Notes: a model not told the origin generated them from the sequence alone. Shown: positions 54,391-64,000, numbered from the stretch's first letter. The stretch is DNA of 64,000 bases from Verrucosispora sioxanthis (GCF_010560025.1 NZ_SAIY01000009.1:62001-126000); one strand, 5' to 3'. Program-made: numbers and translations.

Positions 54391-55083
54391 GTGGAGATGC
54401 GCCTGCCGGAGCCGGGCGACGCGCTCACCGGCGTTGACATGTTCGCCGGGCTCGAGCCGGAGGTGCGCCAGCGGGTGGTCGCCGCGGCGGTACCCCGCAC
54501 CTACCGCAAGGGGCAGCTGCTGTTCGTGGAGAACGACCCGGGCGAATCGCTGATCATCCTGCGGCGGGGCGCGGTGGCCGTGTTCCGGACCGCGCCCACC
54601 GGCGAGCGGGCGATCCTGACCGTGATGCGACCGCCGGACGTGCTGGGCGAGGTCTCCCTGCTGGACGCCTCGACCCGCTCGACCTCGGCCGAGGCGATCG
54701 AGGACACCGCCGCGCTGGCGCTGTCCCGGCCGGCCTTCATGGAGCTGGTGCACTCGAACGCGCGCATCCTCGACGCGGTGATGCGGTCCCTCGGTGCGTT
54801 GATCCGCCGGTTGACCGAGCAGAACGCCGACCACGTCTTCCTCGACCTGCCCGGCCGGGTGGCCAAGACGCTGGTCCGGCTCGCCGGCGAGAGCCAGGCC
54901 CCGATGATCACCATCGAGCTGAACCAGAGCCAGCTCGCCGAGATGGCCGGCGGGTCCCGGCAGAGCGTCAACCAGGCGATCGGTTCGTTCGCCAGCCGGG
55001 GTTGGCTGCGCACCGAGGGCCGGCGGATCGTGGTCACCGACGTGCCCGCGCTGCGCCGCCGCGCCGGCATGAACGAGCGCTGA
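54391..55083 (+). CDS. Crp/Fnr-family transcriptional regulator
   Basis: 230 residues. The cyclic-nucleotide-binding fold is at about 15-130 (FVENDPGESLIILRRGAVAVF ... PPDVLGEVSLLDASTRSTSAEA). The dimer helix follows, and the winged helix-turn-helix is at the end (ITIELNQSQLAEMAGGSRQSVNQAIGSFASRGWL). Whether it binds cAMP is not certain: the pocket reads GEVSLLDASTRSTSA. GTG 54391 with a purine-rich GGGGAGGGG upstream. The nearby cyclase-type regulator (55.5 kb) is a possible partner by location only. Confidence 0.92.
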   Translation: MEMRLPEPGDALTGVDMFAGLEPEVRQRVVAAAVPRTYRKGQLLFVENDPGESLIILRRGAVAVFRTAPTGERAILTVMRPPDVLGEVSLLDASTRSTSAEAIEDTAALALSRPAFMELVHSNARILDAVMRSLGALIRRLTEQNADHVFLDLPGRVAKTLVRLAGESQAPMITIELNQSQLAEMAGGSRQSVNQAIGSFASRGWLRTEGRRIVVTDVPALRRRAGMNER

Positions 55084-55117
55084 GCGGCGGCCCGGCACCG
55101 AGCGCGGCGAAGACCGA

Positions 55118-55149
55118 GGCGGGGCCGGGACGATCGTCCCGGCCCCGCC
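55118..55149. terminator. Bidirectional hairpin terminator
   Basis: 14-bp perfect stem GGCGGGGCCGGGAC / GTCCCGGCCCCGCC around a GATC loop, between the convergent Crp/Fnr gene and the small gene at 55164. Confidence 0.75.
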
Positions 55150-55163
55150 CGCACTCGTTGTGG

Positions 55164-55373
55164 TCAGGGCTTGGTGCTGCCCGGCCCGACCCATTCGGTG
55201 TCACCCGGTCCGACCCAGTCCGTACCGTCCTTGCCACCGCCGGGCACCTCGCCGACGATCCCCTGCGCCTGGAGCTGCGCGAGGGTGGCGGCGTCCACGT
55301 CCACCGAGTCTCCGGCGGAGTGGGCGACCCCGTTCCCGTCGGTCCAGTCACTCATCAGCATCACGTACACCAT
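55164..55373 (-). CDS. Small hypothetical protein with WVGPG repeats
   Basis: 69 residues beginning MVYVMLMSDWTDGNGVAHSA, followed by DSVDVDAATLAQLQAQGIVGE and a tail repeating DWVGPG and EWVGPG. The first part resembles short beta-rich proteins common in phage and actinobacterial genomes. ATG 55373 with AGGGGGA upstream; a TTG nine codons earlier is open but unsupported. Function unknown. Confidence 0.6.
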   Translation of the reverse strand: MVYVMLMSDWTDGNGVAHSAGDSVDVDAATLAQLQAQGIVGEVPGGGKDGTDWVGPGDTEWVGPGSTKP

Positions 55374-55552
55374 GGAGCTGTCCCCCTGATCAGCGGTCAA
55401 CGAATCGGCTGCCTGAATCTAGCCGTTCCGAAGCGTGGTGAGCTGCCCGGCTGAGTGTCCACAAGCCAACAGCCCGGTACCCGACACTGCGTCCGGCGGC
55501 GATACTCGATGCTGCGCCCCGGGGCGTCGGGGGCCTGCCACTGGAGGGTGTC

Positions 55553-58500
55553 ATCGCCGCGCAGTGTGACCGCTGTGGACGTACCGCCGCCGAGGGCGAC
55601 CGCTTCTGCGGTGGCTGCGGCGCGGAACTCGGTGCCGTCTGCCCGCACTGCCTGCGCCCGCTCGCGCCGGACGTGGCCTTCTGCACCTCCTGCGGCGCAC
55701 CCCGAGCCGGCACCGACCTACCGGGCGCCCTGAACCAGGAGGATCGCCGCCGGGTCAGCGTGCTCTTCGTCGATCTGATCGACTTCACCCCGTACGTCGA
55801 GCGGGCCGACCCGGAGCTGGTCCGGGGCATGCAGACCGGCTTCTTCTCCGCCGCCCGCCGGGTGGTCGGCCAGTACGGCGGAGTGGTGGAGAAGTACATC
55901 GGCGACGCGGTGATGGCGCTGTTCGGTGCGCCGGTGGCCACCGAGACCGACGCGTTGCGGTGTGTGCGGGCCGGGTTGGAGTTGCAGCGGGTGCTGACCC
56001 GCTTCACCCCGACCGGCACCGACGGGTTGCGCTTCCGGGTCGGGGTGGCGACCGGTGAGGCGCTCGTCGACGTGGCCGCCGCCCGCGACGGTGGCCAGGC
56101 GATCGTCGCCGGCGACGTGGTCAACACCGCCTCCCGGCTGCAGTCGGCGGCGCCGTCGGGCGGGGTGCTCGTCGACGGCGCCACGCACGCGCTGACCCGG
56201 GACACCATCCGGTACGACGAGCAACCCCCGGTCATCCTGCGCGGTCGGTCGGCACCGACCGAGGTGTGGCTGGCCCGGTCCGCGGTACGTCAGCAGCCCA
56301 CCGATCGGGAACCGGACACCACCCCCCTGATCGACCGGGAGCACGAGCTGGGCATGCTGGTCAACGCCCTGCACCGCAGCCTGCGCGACCGCCGACCCCA
56401 GGTGGTGACCGTCTTCGGTCGGGCCGGCATCGGCAAGAGCCGGCTGGTCCGCGAGTTGCACCGGCACACCGGTCGGCTGGTGGACGAGCCGCTGACCTGG
56501 CGCATCGGCAGGTGTCCACCGTTCGGCGAGAACGTCACGTTCGCCGCGCTCGCCGACATCGTCAAGGCCGAGGCGGGCATCCTCGACACCGATCCGGCGG
56601 CCAGCGCCGCGCAACGACTCACCGCCGCCGTCGGCGAGCTGGTCGGCGTCGCCGAGCGGGGCCGGGTCACCGACGCGCTGCGTCCGCTGGTCGGGCTGGC
56701 CGGTAACCCGCTGCCGGCCGAGGAGGCGGAATCGGCGTGGCGGCGGTTCCTGCTGGCCCTGGCGGCCCGTCGCCCCACCGTGCTGGTCTTCGAGGATCTG
56801 CACTGGGCCGACGACCCGATGCTGCGCTTCGTGGAGTTGCTCGGCGCGGCGGCCCGGGACGTGCCGCTGCTGCTGCTGTGCACCGCCCGCCCGGAACTTG
56901 TCGACCGGGATCCGAGCTGGGCGGGGACCATCACCGGTTCGGTCACCATCGCCCTGCCACCGTTGCGGGACACCGGCATCGCCGCGCTGTACGCGCACAT
57001 GTTCGGCCAGGCCGCGTTCTCCGCCGACCTGCTGACCCCGCTGGTCGAGGTGGCCGGCGGCAATCCGCTCTACGCCCACGAGTACGTCCGAATGCTGATC
57101 GAGCAGGGGGCGCTGCGGCAGTCCGGCCGTGGCTGGTCGCTGGAGAAGCACCTGGACCTGCCGATGCCGGAGAGTGTGCACGCGGTCATCGCCAACCGGG
57201 TCGACCTGCTCGACGCCAAGGACCGGGCGGTGCTGCTGGCCGCCGCGGTGGTCGGGGTGCAGTTCTGGCCGGGCGCGGTGGCCGCCGCCGTCGGTCAGCC
57301 GGTCGAGTCCGTCGAGCGTGCCCTGCGTCGGCTGGAGCAGCGGGACTTCGTCCACGAGCAGACCACCTCCACGATGGCCGGCCAGCCGGAGTACCGCTTC
57401 CGACACGTCCTGGTCCGGGACGTGTGCTACCAGCGGCTGCCCCGGACCGAGCGGGTGGCCCGGCACGATCGCACCGCCGACTGGTTGGACACCCTGTCGC
57501 AGAGTCGGGACACCGACCTGGCCGAGGTGCTGGCGCACCACCGCTGGGCGGCGCACGAGATCGCCCGCTCGCTCGGCATGGAGACCAACCGCTACGCCGC
57601 GCCGGCCCGGGCCGCTTTGCCCGGAGGCGGCACGCCGGGCGTACGCGCTGCACGGGCTGGACGCCGCCGCCGGCCACGCGGCCCGGGCGCTCGGCCTGGC
57701 CGACGACTCCGATCCGGTGGGCCGGCTGCAGCTGGAGCTGTTGAGCACCGAGATCGCGTTCCACCGCGACGGCAACGCCTTCCTCTCCGGCGGTGGACCG
57801 GAGCAGGTGCAGGCGCTCGCCGAGCGGCTGCTCGCGTGCGGCGACGAGGCGTGCGCGGCGCGGGCCTGGACGCTGCTCGGCCAGGCGGCGTGGCCGCGCC
57901 GACCGCCCGGCGGCACTGGCCTGCCTGGACCGGGCGGTACGCCTGTTCGACCCGCTGCCGGACAGCGCGCAGAAGGCCGACGCCTTCGCCGAGCTGGGGC
58001 GGCTGCACATGCTCAACTACGAACGTGATCCGGCGGTGGCGGCGGCCGACACGGCCGCGGCGATCGGCGAACGGCTCGGGCTGACCGAGATCCGCACCAA
58101 CGCCCGGATCACCGCGGCCACCGCCCGGTACCAGGCCGGCGACCGGGCCGGGCTCGACGAGCTGTACGCGATCGTGGAGTCCAGCCGGACCGGTCTGCTG
58201 CTCGCGTTGCCCCGGGCCACCCAGAACCTCGCCTACGCCGTCTGCGAGGAGGGCGACTGGGTACGCTCCGACGCGTTGCTGGCCGCCGCCCCGGCCCGCA
58301 CCGCCAGCGGGCAGACCCTGACCACCAGCTACTCGAGCGAGGCGACGCGGGCCTGGTTCGAGGGGGACTTCGATCGGCTGCTCACCGCCGCCGACGCCTG
58401 CATGAACACCCCGACCGGCGGCTGGGACATGCAGGTACGCGGCCTGCGGTCGTGCCTGCTGGTGCTGCGCGGCCAGCCGGTGCCGCCGGGCCCGCCCGCC

Positions 58501-59100
58501 GACGGTCGCCGGACGGGGGTGCCGCCGTGGTACGGTGCGTGGCCGCCGCGCTGGACACCGCGCGGCGCAGTGGCTTCCACCGGCTGCACTGGACGATGCT
58601 CGCGATGGGCGCGTTGCCGGGCGGTACAGGGTCGCCTCGACGAGGCCGCCGCGCTCGTCGACGAGCTGGCCGGGTCGTGGACGGCGGTGCCGGCGCTGGC
58701 CAGTGGCGAGTGGATCGCGGCGGCCGGCTGGGCAGCCAGCCTGGCTGGACGCAACCGCCGCCCAGGTGCGCGCCATGCTCGACCGGGTCGGCCACCGTAC
58801 GCGCCCTGGTCGGAGGCGGCGCTGCGGACCGTGACCGGGGCGCTGGCCGGGTTCGACGACAACCACCGGCACGCCGCCGAGCTGCACCTCGCCGCCGCCG
58901 AGATCTACGCCGGGATTCCCGACGTCACCGACCGGATGCTGGCGCTGACCTTCGCGGTACGCGAACTGGCGGCCGCCGGCGACCACGCGACGGCCGGCGC
59001 GCGCCCTGACCGAGTTGCGCCTTCGCACCGCAACGCCGCTCGGGCCCTGCTCGCCTGGCCCATCCACCCACCGGCACCGCCCGGACCCTCGCCTCCTGAC
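55553..59100 (+). CDS. Class III cyclase-AAA ATPase-TPR regulator, many frame breaks
   Basis: Reads as one protein of about 1180 residues. Order: a double zinc ribbon (CDRCGRTAAEGDRFCGGCG, then CTSCGAP); a class III nucleotide cyclase domain (VSVLFVDLIDFTPYVERADP with metal Asp residues, and KYIGDAVMALFGAP); an AAA/STAND ATPase with GRAGIGKSRLVREL and VLVFEDLHWADD; and a helical TPR-like C-terminus. The 5' start is unclear: GTG 55548 would work if two bases were removed from the CGCG at about 55560. The cyclase and ATPase parts are in one frame to about 57610. After that at least six changes occur (about 57620, 57895, 58500, 58620, 58780, 59000) while each piece remains good protein. The stop at 59100 is a best guess. 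Could be a real decaying gene, but the pattern matches sequencing indels elsewhere in the window. Confidence 0.75.
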
Positions 59101-59141
59101 CGGCGCGCGGGCCGCGCGGTCACCCGCGCAGGCCGGGTGGC

Positions 59142-59852
59142 TCAGGCCGCGACCGGGGTGGCCGGCGCGGTCGTCGGGGTGGGCTGGGCCTTGAGCTGCT
59201 GGGCGTAGACGTCGACGTACTCCCGGCCGGAGAGCTCCATCAACTCGTACATGATCTCGTCGGTGACCGCCCGCTCGACGAACCGGTCACCGGCCAGCCC
59301 GGCGTAACGGGAGAAGTCCAGCGGCGGTCCGAAACGGATCCGGACCCGGGCCAGGTTCGGGATGAGCTGGCCCGGCGGCTGGATCTCGTCCAGGTTGAGC
59401 ATCGCCACCGGCACCACCGGCGCACCGCTCTCCAGCGCCAGCCGGGCCACCCCGGTCTTGCCCCGGTAGAGCCGACCGTCGGGCGAGCGGGTGCCCTCCG
59501 GGTAGATGCCGGCGATGCCACCGGAGCGCAGCACCGTCAGCTGGGTGTCCAGCGCGGCGCGGGCGGCCCGGCCACCGGAGCGGTCCACCGGGATGGTGCC
59601 GGTGCCGGTGAAGAACATCTTGGTCAGCCAGCCCTTGACTCCCTTGCCGGTGAAGTACTCCGCCTTGGCCACGAAGGTGACCTTCCGGGGCACGATCAGC
59701 GGCGTGAAGATCGAGTCGGAGAAGGAGAGATGGTTGCTGGCCAGGATGACCGGACCGGTCGCCGGTACGTGGTGCAGACCCTCCACCCGCGGCCGGAAGA
59801 TGAGCCGCAGCAGCGGGCCGAGCAGCACGTACTTCAGCAGCCAGTAGAGCAC
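59142..59852 (-). CDS. plsC: 1-acylglycerol-3-phosphate acyltransferase (PlsC type)
   Basis: Membrane enzyme making phosphatidic acid. 236 residues. An N-terminal helix (WLLKYVLLGPLLRLIF) is followed by the NHxxxxD motif as NHLSFSDS, then FVAKAEYFTGKGVKG, PVDRSGG and the acceptor motif IYPEGTRSPDGRLYRGKTG. The C-terminus is Thr/Pro rich. GTG 59852 with AAAGGA upstream. Rv2182c is the counterpart at this end of the M. tuberculosis segment. Confidence 0.92.
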   Translation of the reverse strand: MLYWLLKYVLLGPLLRLIFRPRVEGLHHVPATGPVILASNHLSFSDSIFTPLIVPRKVTFVAKAEYFTGKGVKGWLTKMFFTGTGTIPVDRSGGRAARAALDTQLTVLRSGGIAGIYPEGTRSPDGRLYRGKTGVARLALESGAPVVPVAMLNLDEIQPPGQLIPNLARVRIRFGPPLDFSRYAGLAGDRFVERAVTDEIMYELMELSGREYVDVYAQQLKAQPTPTTAPATPVAA

Positions 59853-60136
59853 CGGCGTCCTTTCGGCAGGTGGTGGTCACCACGGACCGCGCCGGACCGG
59901 GTGATCGTGGCACGAGCCTACGAACCGCCGGCCGGCCGCGGCAACGGACGCTCGGTTCGAAACCGCCCGTCACGTTCGGTGTCGGACCGACGTCCTGGCC
60001 GGCGTCCGGCCGTACGCCGCGCCACAAGGCACTCCCCGAACCCACCCTCGACGTGTCACGATTCAGGGCACGGGGCGTGCGGGGGCGCGCCGAGGGGCCG
60101 CGGGGCGCGCCGGTGGCGCGATGAGGAGGATGGTCG

Positions 60137-60982
60137 GTGTCAGCGGGTGGGGCCCGCCGGGGACGGCGGGACAACGGTCTCGACGCGAGCGAGTACGCCA
60201 TCGCCGGTGATGTCGATCCGCGCGTCGGCGAGCACCTGCTCGACGTGCTGGCCGCCGGCGGGATCGCCGCCTACCTGCAACCGTCGGCCGACCTGAACCC
60301 GGTCACCCGCACCACCACCGTGCCGTCCCGGCCGGTGGACCGGCTCTACGTGGATCGCTCGCACCTGAGCACCGCCCGGGACTACCTCAGCCAGCTCGCC
60401 GACGAGACCGGCGACGCCCGCGTCGGCGGCGAGCCGGACATCGACGCCGAGTGGGAACGCATCGTCGCCGGCTTCCACACCCCGCCGGACACCGGTGACC
60501 ACCCGTGGCCGGCCGCCGAGAACGTGGACGACCCCGCCGGGCGGGGTGGCACGGCCACCGCCACCCGGCCGGGCACCGAGGAGCCCGGCCCGACCGCCAC
60601 CGACGTACGCCGGCTGCCGTACGCCGCCGACATCTCCGGAGTCTCGGTCGGGCGTGGGCCCCGCGACGGTGAGGGCCCGTCGCTGCTGGACGGCCTGGAC
60701 ACCCTCGGCGCCGAACTGCCCGACGACCCGGACGACGACGAGCGGTACGTGCCGCCGCCGCCACCTCCGCTACCCCGCGTGTCGAAGTTCGCGCTGGCCG
60801 GCATCCTCGCCGTGCTGCTCGGCTTCGTGCTGTTCCTCTTCCCCGATCTGCTCCCCGCCGACCAGGGCATCGTCACCCTGCTCGGCTTCACCGGCATTCT
60901 CGCCGGCTTCGTCACGCTGGTGTGGCGGCTGCGGCCCGGTGACGCCGACGACCGTGACCCGGACGACGGCGCCGTCGTCTGA
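60137..60982 (+). CDS. Hypothetical membrane protein (DUF308-like tail)
   Basis: 281 residues. The N-terminal part (VDPRVGEHLLDVLAAGGIAAYLQPSADLNPVTRTTTVPS ... DRLYVDRSHLSTARDYLSQL) resembles cytosolic signal-transduction-like folds, then an acidic Pro-rich linker (about 105-205). Two helices end the protein (FALAGILAVLLGFVLFLFP and VTLLGFTGILAGFVTLVW). GTG start with GAGGAGG upstream. Conserved in actinobacteria by general look; no function known. Confidence 0.75.
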   Translation: MSAGGARRGRRDNGLDASEYAIAGDVDPRVGEHLLDVLAAGGIAAYLQPSADLNPVTRTTTVPSRPVDRLYVDRSHLSTARDYLSQLADETGDARVGGEPDIDAEWERIVAGFHTPPDTGDHPWPAAENVDDPAGRGGTATATRPGTEEPGPTATDVRRLPYAADISGVSVGRGPRDGEGPSLLDGLDTLGAELPDDPDDDERYVPPPPPPLPRVSKFALAGILAVLLGFVLFLFPDLLPADQGIVTLLGFTGILAGFVTLVWRLRPGDADDRDPDDGAVV

Positions 60983-61057
60983 GCCGGCGCGCAGGGTAGC
61001 GGTCCGGATACCGGGACGGCGGCCGCCCGTGCCGAGGCGCGTAACAGTGGTGTAACT

Positions 61058-61068
61058 TACTGTCAGTA
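61058..61068. promoter_or_regulatory. Palindrome TACTGTCAGTA upstream of otsA
   Basis: Perfect inverted repeat TACTG-T-CAGTA about 80-90 bp before the otsA start, flanked by TAACT and AGGAAT. The form is that of a TetR-type operator. Also near two GTAAC motifs at 61041 and 61052. Confidence 0.4.
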
Positions 61069-61148
61069 GGAATACCGCAGTACGTCACGTCACCCGCCGA
61101 CTGCCCGGTTGTTCCTCCCTCGTGGCGGTCACTCCCCTGCTGATCGGA

Positions 61149-62570
61149 ATGCCCGAGATGCGACAGAGTTCCCTCGTGGTGGTGGCCAACCGCCTACCCA
61201 TCGACGACAGCGTGGCACCCGACGGTGCCTGCGAGTGGCGGCGCAGCCCCGGTGGGCTGGTCAGCGCGCTGCACCCGCTGCTACGCCACACCCCCGCGAC
61301 CTGGGTCGGCTGGGCCGGCGGGACCGGTCCCGCGCCCGACCTGCCCGACATCGACGGGGTACGGATGCACTCCGTGCCGCTCAGCGGCGACGACCTGCGC
61401 GACCACTACGAGGGCTTCGCCAACGCGACCCTCTGGCCGATCTACCACGACGCGGTCGAGCAGCCGCAACACCACCGGCGCTGGTGGGACGCCTACCTTC
61501 GGGTCAACCAGCGGTTCGCCGAGGCCACCGCGCAGGTCGCCGAGCCCGGCGCGGTGGTCTGGGTGCAGGACTACCACCTGCAACTGGTGCCGGGGCTGCT
61601 CCGCACGCTGCGACCCGACCTGCGCATCGGCTTCTTCCTGCACGTGCCCTTCCCGCCGCCGGAGCTGTTCATGCAGCTGCCCCGCCGGGCCGAGCTGCTG
61701 CGCGGGATGCTCGGCGCCGACCTGGTCGGCTTCCAGCGCGCCCAGGCGGCGCACAACTTCGCCCAGCTGGTGACGAAGGTGCTGGGGTTGCCGGCCACCG
61801 ACCGACGGATCGGGATCGACGACCGGGTGGTGCGCATCGGCGCGTTCCCGGTGTCGATCGACACCGTCGAGATGGCCGCGCTGGCCGACCGCCCGGACGT
61901 GGCCGACCGGGCTCGCCGACTGCGCCACGACCTGGGCAGCCCCGAGCAGGTGATCCTCAGCGTCGACCGGATGGACTACACCAAGGGCATCGAGCAGCGA
62001 CTCAAGGCGTACAGCGAGCTGCTGGCCGGCGGGCACGTCAAGGTCCGCGACACGGTGCTGGTGCAGGTGGCGGTGCCCAGCCGGGAGCGGGTCAGCCAGT
62101 ACCAGATCCTGCGGGACCGGGTGGAGCGGGAGGTCGGGCGGATCAACGGGGAGTTCGGCCGGGTCGGTGAGCCCGCCATCCACTACCTCACCCAGCCGTT
62201 CGACCGCGCCGAGCTGGCCGCGCTCTACCGGGTCGCCGACGTGATGGCGGTGACCCCGCTGCGCGACGGCATGAACCTGGTCGCCAAGGAGTACGTCGCC
62301 GCCCGGGTCGACGACACCGGCGCGCTGCTGCTCAGCGAGTTCGCCGGGGCCGCCGCCGAGCTGCCGCAGGCGTACCTGGTCAATCCGCACGACCTGGAGG
62401 GGCTCAAGCAGGGCCTGCTCGCGGCGGTGCGGGCCGACCCCGCCGACGTACGGGAACGGATGCGGTCCATGCGCGCGTACCTGCACGAACACGACATCCG
62501 GGCCTGGGCCCGCTCCTATCTGTCCACGCTGGATCAGAGTGGTTCGATGCTCGCCCACCTCGGCGGCTGA
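61149..62570 (+). CDS. otsA: Trehalose-6-phosphate synthase (OtsA)
   Basis: GT20 glycosyltransferase joining UDP- or GDP-glucose to glucose 6-phosphate. 473 residues. Begins with VVVANRLPID; further motifs are WVGWAGG, VWVQDYHLQLVP, RIGFFLHVPFPPPELFMQLP, VDRMDYTKGIEQRL and ALRDGMNLVAKEYVA in the form PLRDGMNLVAKEYVA. The start is uncertain: ATG 61149 or 61158 both lie just before the conserved fold, and GTG 61122 is also open. No phosphatase partner otsB follows on the same strand. Trehalose is a stress solute and cell-envelope sugar in this group. Confidence 0.95.
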   Translation: MPEMRQSSLVVVANRLPIDDSVAPDGACEWRRSPGGLVSALHPLLRHTPATWVGWAGGTGPAPDLPDIDGVRMHSVPLSGDDLRDHYEGFANATLWPIYHDAVEQPQHHRRWWDAYLRVNQRFAEATAQVAEPGAVVWVQDYHLQLVPGLLRTLRPDLRIGFFLHVPFPPPELFMQLPRRAELLRGMLGADLVGFQRAQAAHNFAQLVTKVLGLPATDRRIGIDDRVVRIGAFPVSIDTVEMAALADRPDVADRARRLRHDLGSPEQVILSVDRMDYTKGIEQRLKAYSELLAGGHVKVRDTVLVQVAVPSRERVSQYQILRDRVEREVGRINGEFGRVGEPAIHYLTQPFDRAELAALYRVADVMAVTPLRDGMNLVAKEYVAARVDDTGALLLSEFAGAAAELPQAYLVNPHDLEGLKQGLLAAVRADPADVRERMRSMRAYLHEHDIRAWARSYLSTLDQSGSMLAHLGG

Positions 62571-62601
62571 GACCGGCCGTCGGGTCACGCCCGCGACGAG
62601 C

Positions 62602-63418
62602 TCAGCCGAGGTCGTCGCGGCCCGGTTCCTTGATCAGCCAGTCGAGGATCGCGTCGATGGGCTCCCGCCACCGGGCGTCGAGCATCAGGTCGTGCCCCAT
62701 GCCGGGAAAGAGCAGCGGAGCCGAACCGTACCGCCGCGCGGCACGGGTCAGCGCCGCGGCCGGCACCACCCGGTCGTCCGGGCTACCCAGTACCAGCACC
62801 GGCGGATCGCCCACCGCCGGCTCCGGATCGGCGCCGGTCAACAGCTGCCACTGGGCCCGCCGGGCCGCCCGCCCCAGCCGCGCGGCGTGCCGCCGAGCGT
62901 CGGCCTCGGGCAGTTCTGCGCTGAACAGCTGCCTGCGGTTGAGCCGCAGCCCGGCGCCAAGACCGCCGGCAGGGTGCCGAACAGGTTGCGGCGCAACGCG
63001 GTACCGAGCGTCGCCCAACCGCCGAAGACCGGCGCCACCAGCACCGCCGCCTTCGCCGGGTAGCGGGCCATGGCGTGCGCGACCACCAGGGCCCCGGCGC
63101 CGTGCCCACCAGCACCGCCCGCCGCGGCAGGCCGGCCGCCACCTGGACCACGTCGTGGGCGTACGCCCGCAGGGTCGCCTCCGGTGCCGGGGCGCTGCCG
63201 CCGTGCCCGCGCAGGCTCATCGCGTGAGCGCTGAAGCCGCGGGCGGCGACATGTCCGAGCCAGTTCTCCGCGTACGCCCAGGCACCATGGCCGAAGCCCG
63301 GCACGAACAGCAGCGGTGGTCGTCCCTCCTCCAACTCCGGGACGGCGCTGAGCACCTCACGCCGGACCGGGCGCACCGGCCGCGCCCACTCCCAGCCGCG
63401 CATCACCCGCTCGGTCAC
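62602..63418 (-). CDS. Alpha/beta hydrolase, two frame breaks
   Basis: About 272 residues when joined across single missing bases at about 63105-63107 and 62959-62961. The N-terminal frame has PPLLFVPGFGHGAWAYAENWLGHVA and SLRGHGGSAPAPEATLRAYAHDV. The middle has VVAHAMARYPAKAAVLVAPVFGGWA. The end has VLVLGSPDDRVVPAAALTRAARRYG and FPGMGHDLMLDARW, with the catalytic Asp and His. The nucleophile elbow reads GHGAG in place of GHSAG, so the serine appears to be Gly; because a frame break touches this spot it may be an error. The GTG start overlaps the stop of the upstream monooxygenase gene (GTGA). Confidence 0.78.
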
Positions 63419-64000
63419 TTGCTCTCCAGCTCGCGTAGGGCGCGCTCCAGCGCGCGCAGGTAGTCGGCGTGCCCGACCTCGAACCAGTGCCGGGTCGAAT
63501 CCTTCACCTGTCCCGAGTAGCGTTCGCCCGCCCCGGCGCGTACCCGGGCCGCGAAGGCGGCGGCCCGCTCCGGACGGCTGGCGCGCAACCGCAGCAACCG
63601 GGCGAAGAGCACGGCCTGCCAGTGGGCCAGGGTGAAGATGCCCGAGTCGGGCTGGAGCAGCCCGGTCACCGCGAGCGTGGGATGGTCCGGTACGAGGGCG
63701 TTGAGCCACAGCCGGGGTCGGCCCACCCCCTCGTCGTCGCCGAGCAGCTTGCCGTCGAGGAACTCGAAGCGGGGCAGGTAGCCGGTGGCGAAGACGACAA
63801 GTTCCGGGTCGATCTGCCGGCCGTCGGCAAGCTCCACCGAGTGCGGGTGGAAGCGCGCGATGTCCGGTACCGGGGTGATCGCGCCGTGGCCCACGTGGTA
63901 CACGAGCAGGCTGTTGGCGATCGGGTGCGTCTCGTACACCCGGTGGTCCGGCTTCGGCAGGCCGAAGCGGGTCAGGTCGCCGACGGTCAGTCGCAGCGTC
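63415..64000 (-). CDS. Flavin-containing monooxygenase, C-terminal part
   Basis: Runs off the right edge; 194 residues are visible. Segments: LTVGDLTRFGLPKPDHRVYETHP, SLLVYHVGHGAITPVPDIARF and the FMO/Baeyer-Villiger NADPH-site sequence DPELVVFATGYLPRFEFLD. Then LWLNALVPDHPTLAVTGLLQPD. Oxidises a heteroatom or ketone using NADPH and oxygen; substrate unknown. Together with the coupled alpha/beta hydrolase it may form a small oxidative degradation unit. Confidence 0.88.
   Translation of the reverse strand, partial: TLRLTVGDLTRFGLPKPDHRVYETHPIANSLLVYHVGHGAITPVPDIARFHPHSVELADGRQIDPELVVFATGYLPRFEFLDGKLLGDDEGVGRPRLWLNALVPDHPTLAVTGLLQPDSGIFTLAHWQAVLFARLLRLRASRPERAAAFAARVRAGAGERYSGQVKDSTRHWFEVGHADYLRALERALRELESK

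Overview
The window is high-GC actinobacterial DNA, most likely from the Micromonosporaceae (Micromonospora/Salinispora type). The evidence is strong G/C bias at third codon positions, frequent GTG starts, actinobacteria-specific families (DUF3040, RNase AS, Rv2175c-like protein, class II DAHP synthase, MurT/GatD), and several -10 boxes placed 6-8 nt before the start codon. The genes pbpB/ftsI-ftsL-rsmH-mraZ, metF, idsA, Rv2175c-like, pknL, aroG, RNase AS and plsC occur in the same relative order as in Mycobacterium tuberculosis (about Rv2163c to Rv2182c), with other genes inserted between them. This is therefore a conserved chromosomal core region, not an island.

Layout. 1-3.2 kb: start of the dcw (division/cell wall) cluster on the minus strand, with a MraZ-type operator upstream. 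3.5-6.2 kb: murT-gatD (lipid II amidation) and a DedA-like protein on plus. 6.4-9.4 kb: leuS, preceded by a leucine-codon leader peptide and a terminator (attenuator). 9.5-15.1 kb: a six-gene Mrp cation/proton antiporter operon. 15.3-20.2 kb: MoxR-DUF58-transglutaminase operon. 20.4-24.1 kb: DUF3040, dinB, a phosphodiesterase and a methyltransferase. 24.1-31.1 kb: SAV_6107-like gene, imuA', imuB and dnaE2 read as one unit behind a LexA-type SOS box, i.e. an inducible mutasome. 31.2-36.5 kb: YbaK, then an overlapping carotenoid operon. 36.5-39.9 kb: CDP-alcohol transferase, metF, an HTH protein and idsA. 40-46 kb: Rv2175c-like, pknL, endonuclease IV, threonine aldolase, aroG. 46-50.3 kb: lipoprotein, chitinase with its own promoter and operator, glutathione peroxidase, two acetyltransferases. 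50.5-55.4 kb: DUF2203, proC, a phosphofructokinase with a PPi-type signature, a PPOX-fold protein, RNase AS, a Crp/Fnr regulator. 55.5-64 kb: a large cyclase-ATPase regulator, plsC, a membrane protein, otsA, an alpha/beta hydrolase and a truncated flavin monooxygenase.

Two features cut across the whole window. First, about a dozen genes, including essential division genes, are split by small frame changes (usually one base, in G/C runs) while both halves still encode good protein. This looks like draft-sequence indel error, not decay, and many entries below are joined across such breaks. Second, long near-perfect hairpins built on a GTTGATCATGAGGTTGGCGG core, plus one related variant, recur in four intergenic gaps.
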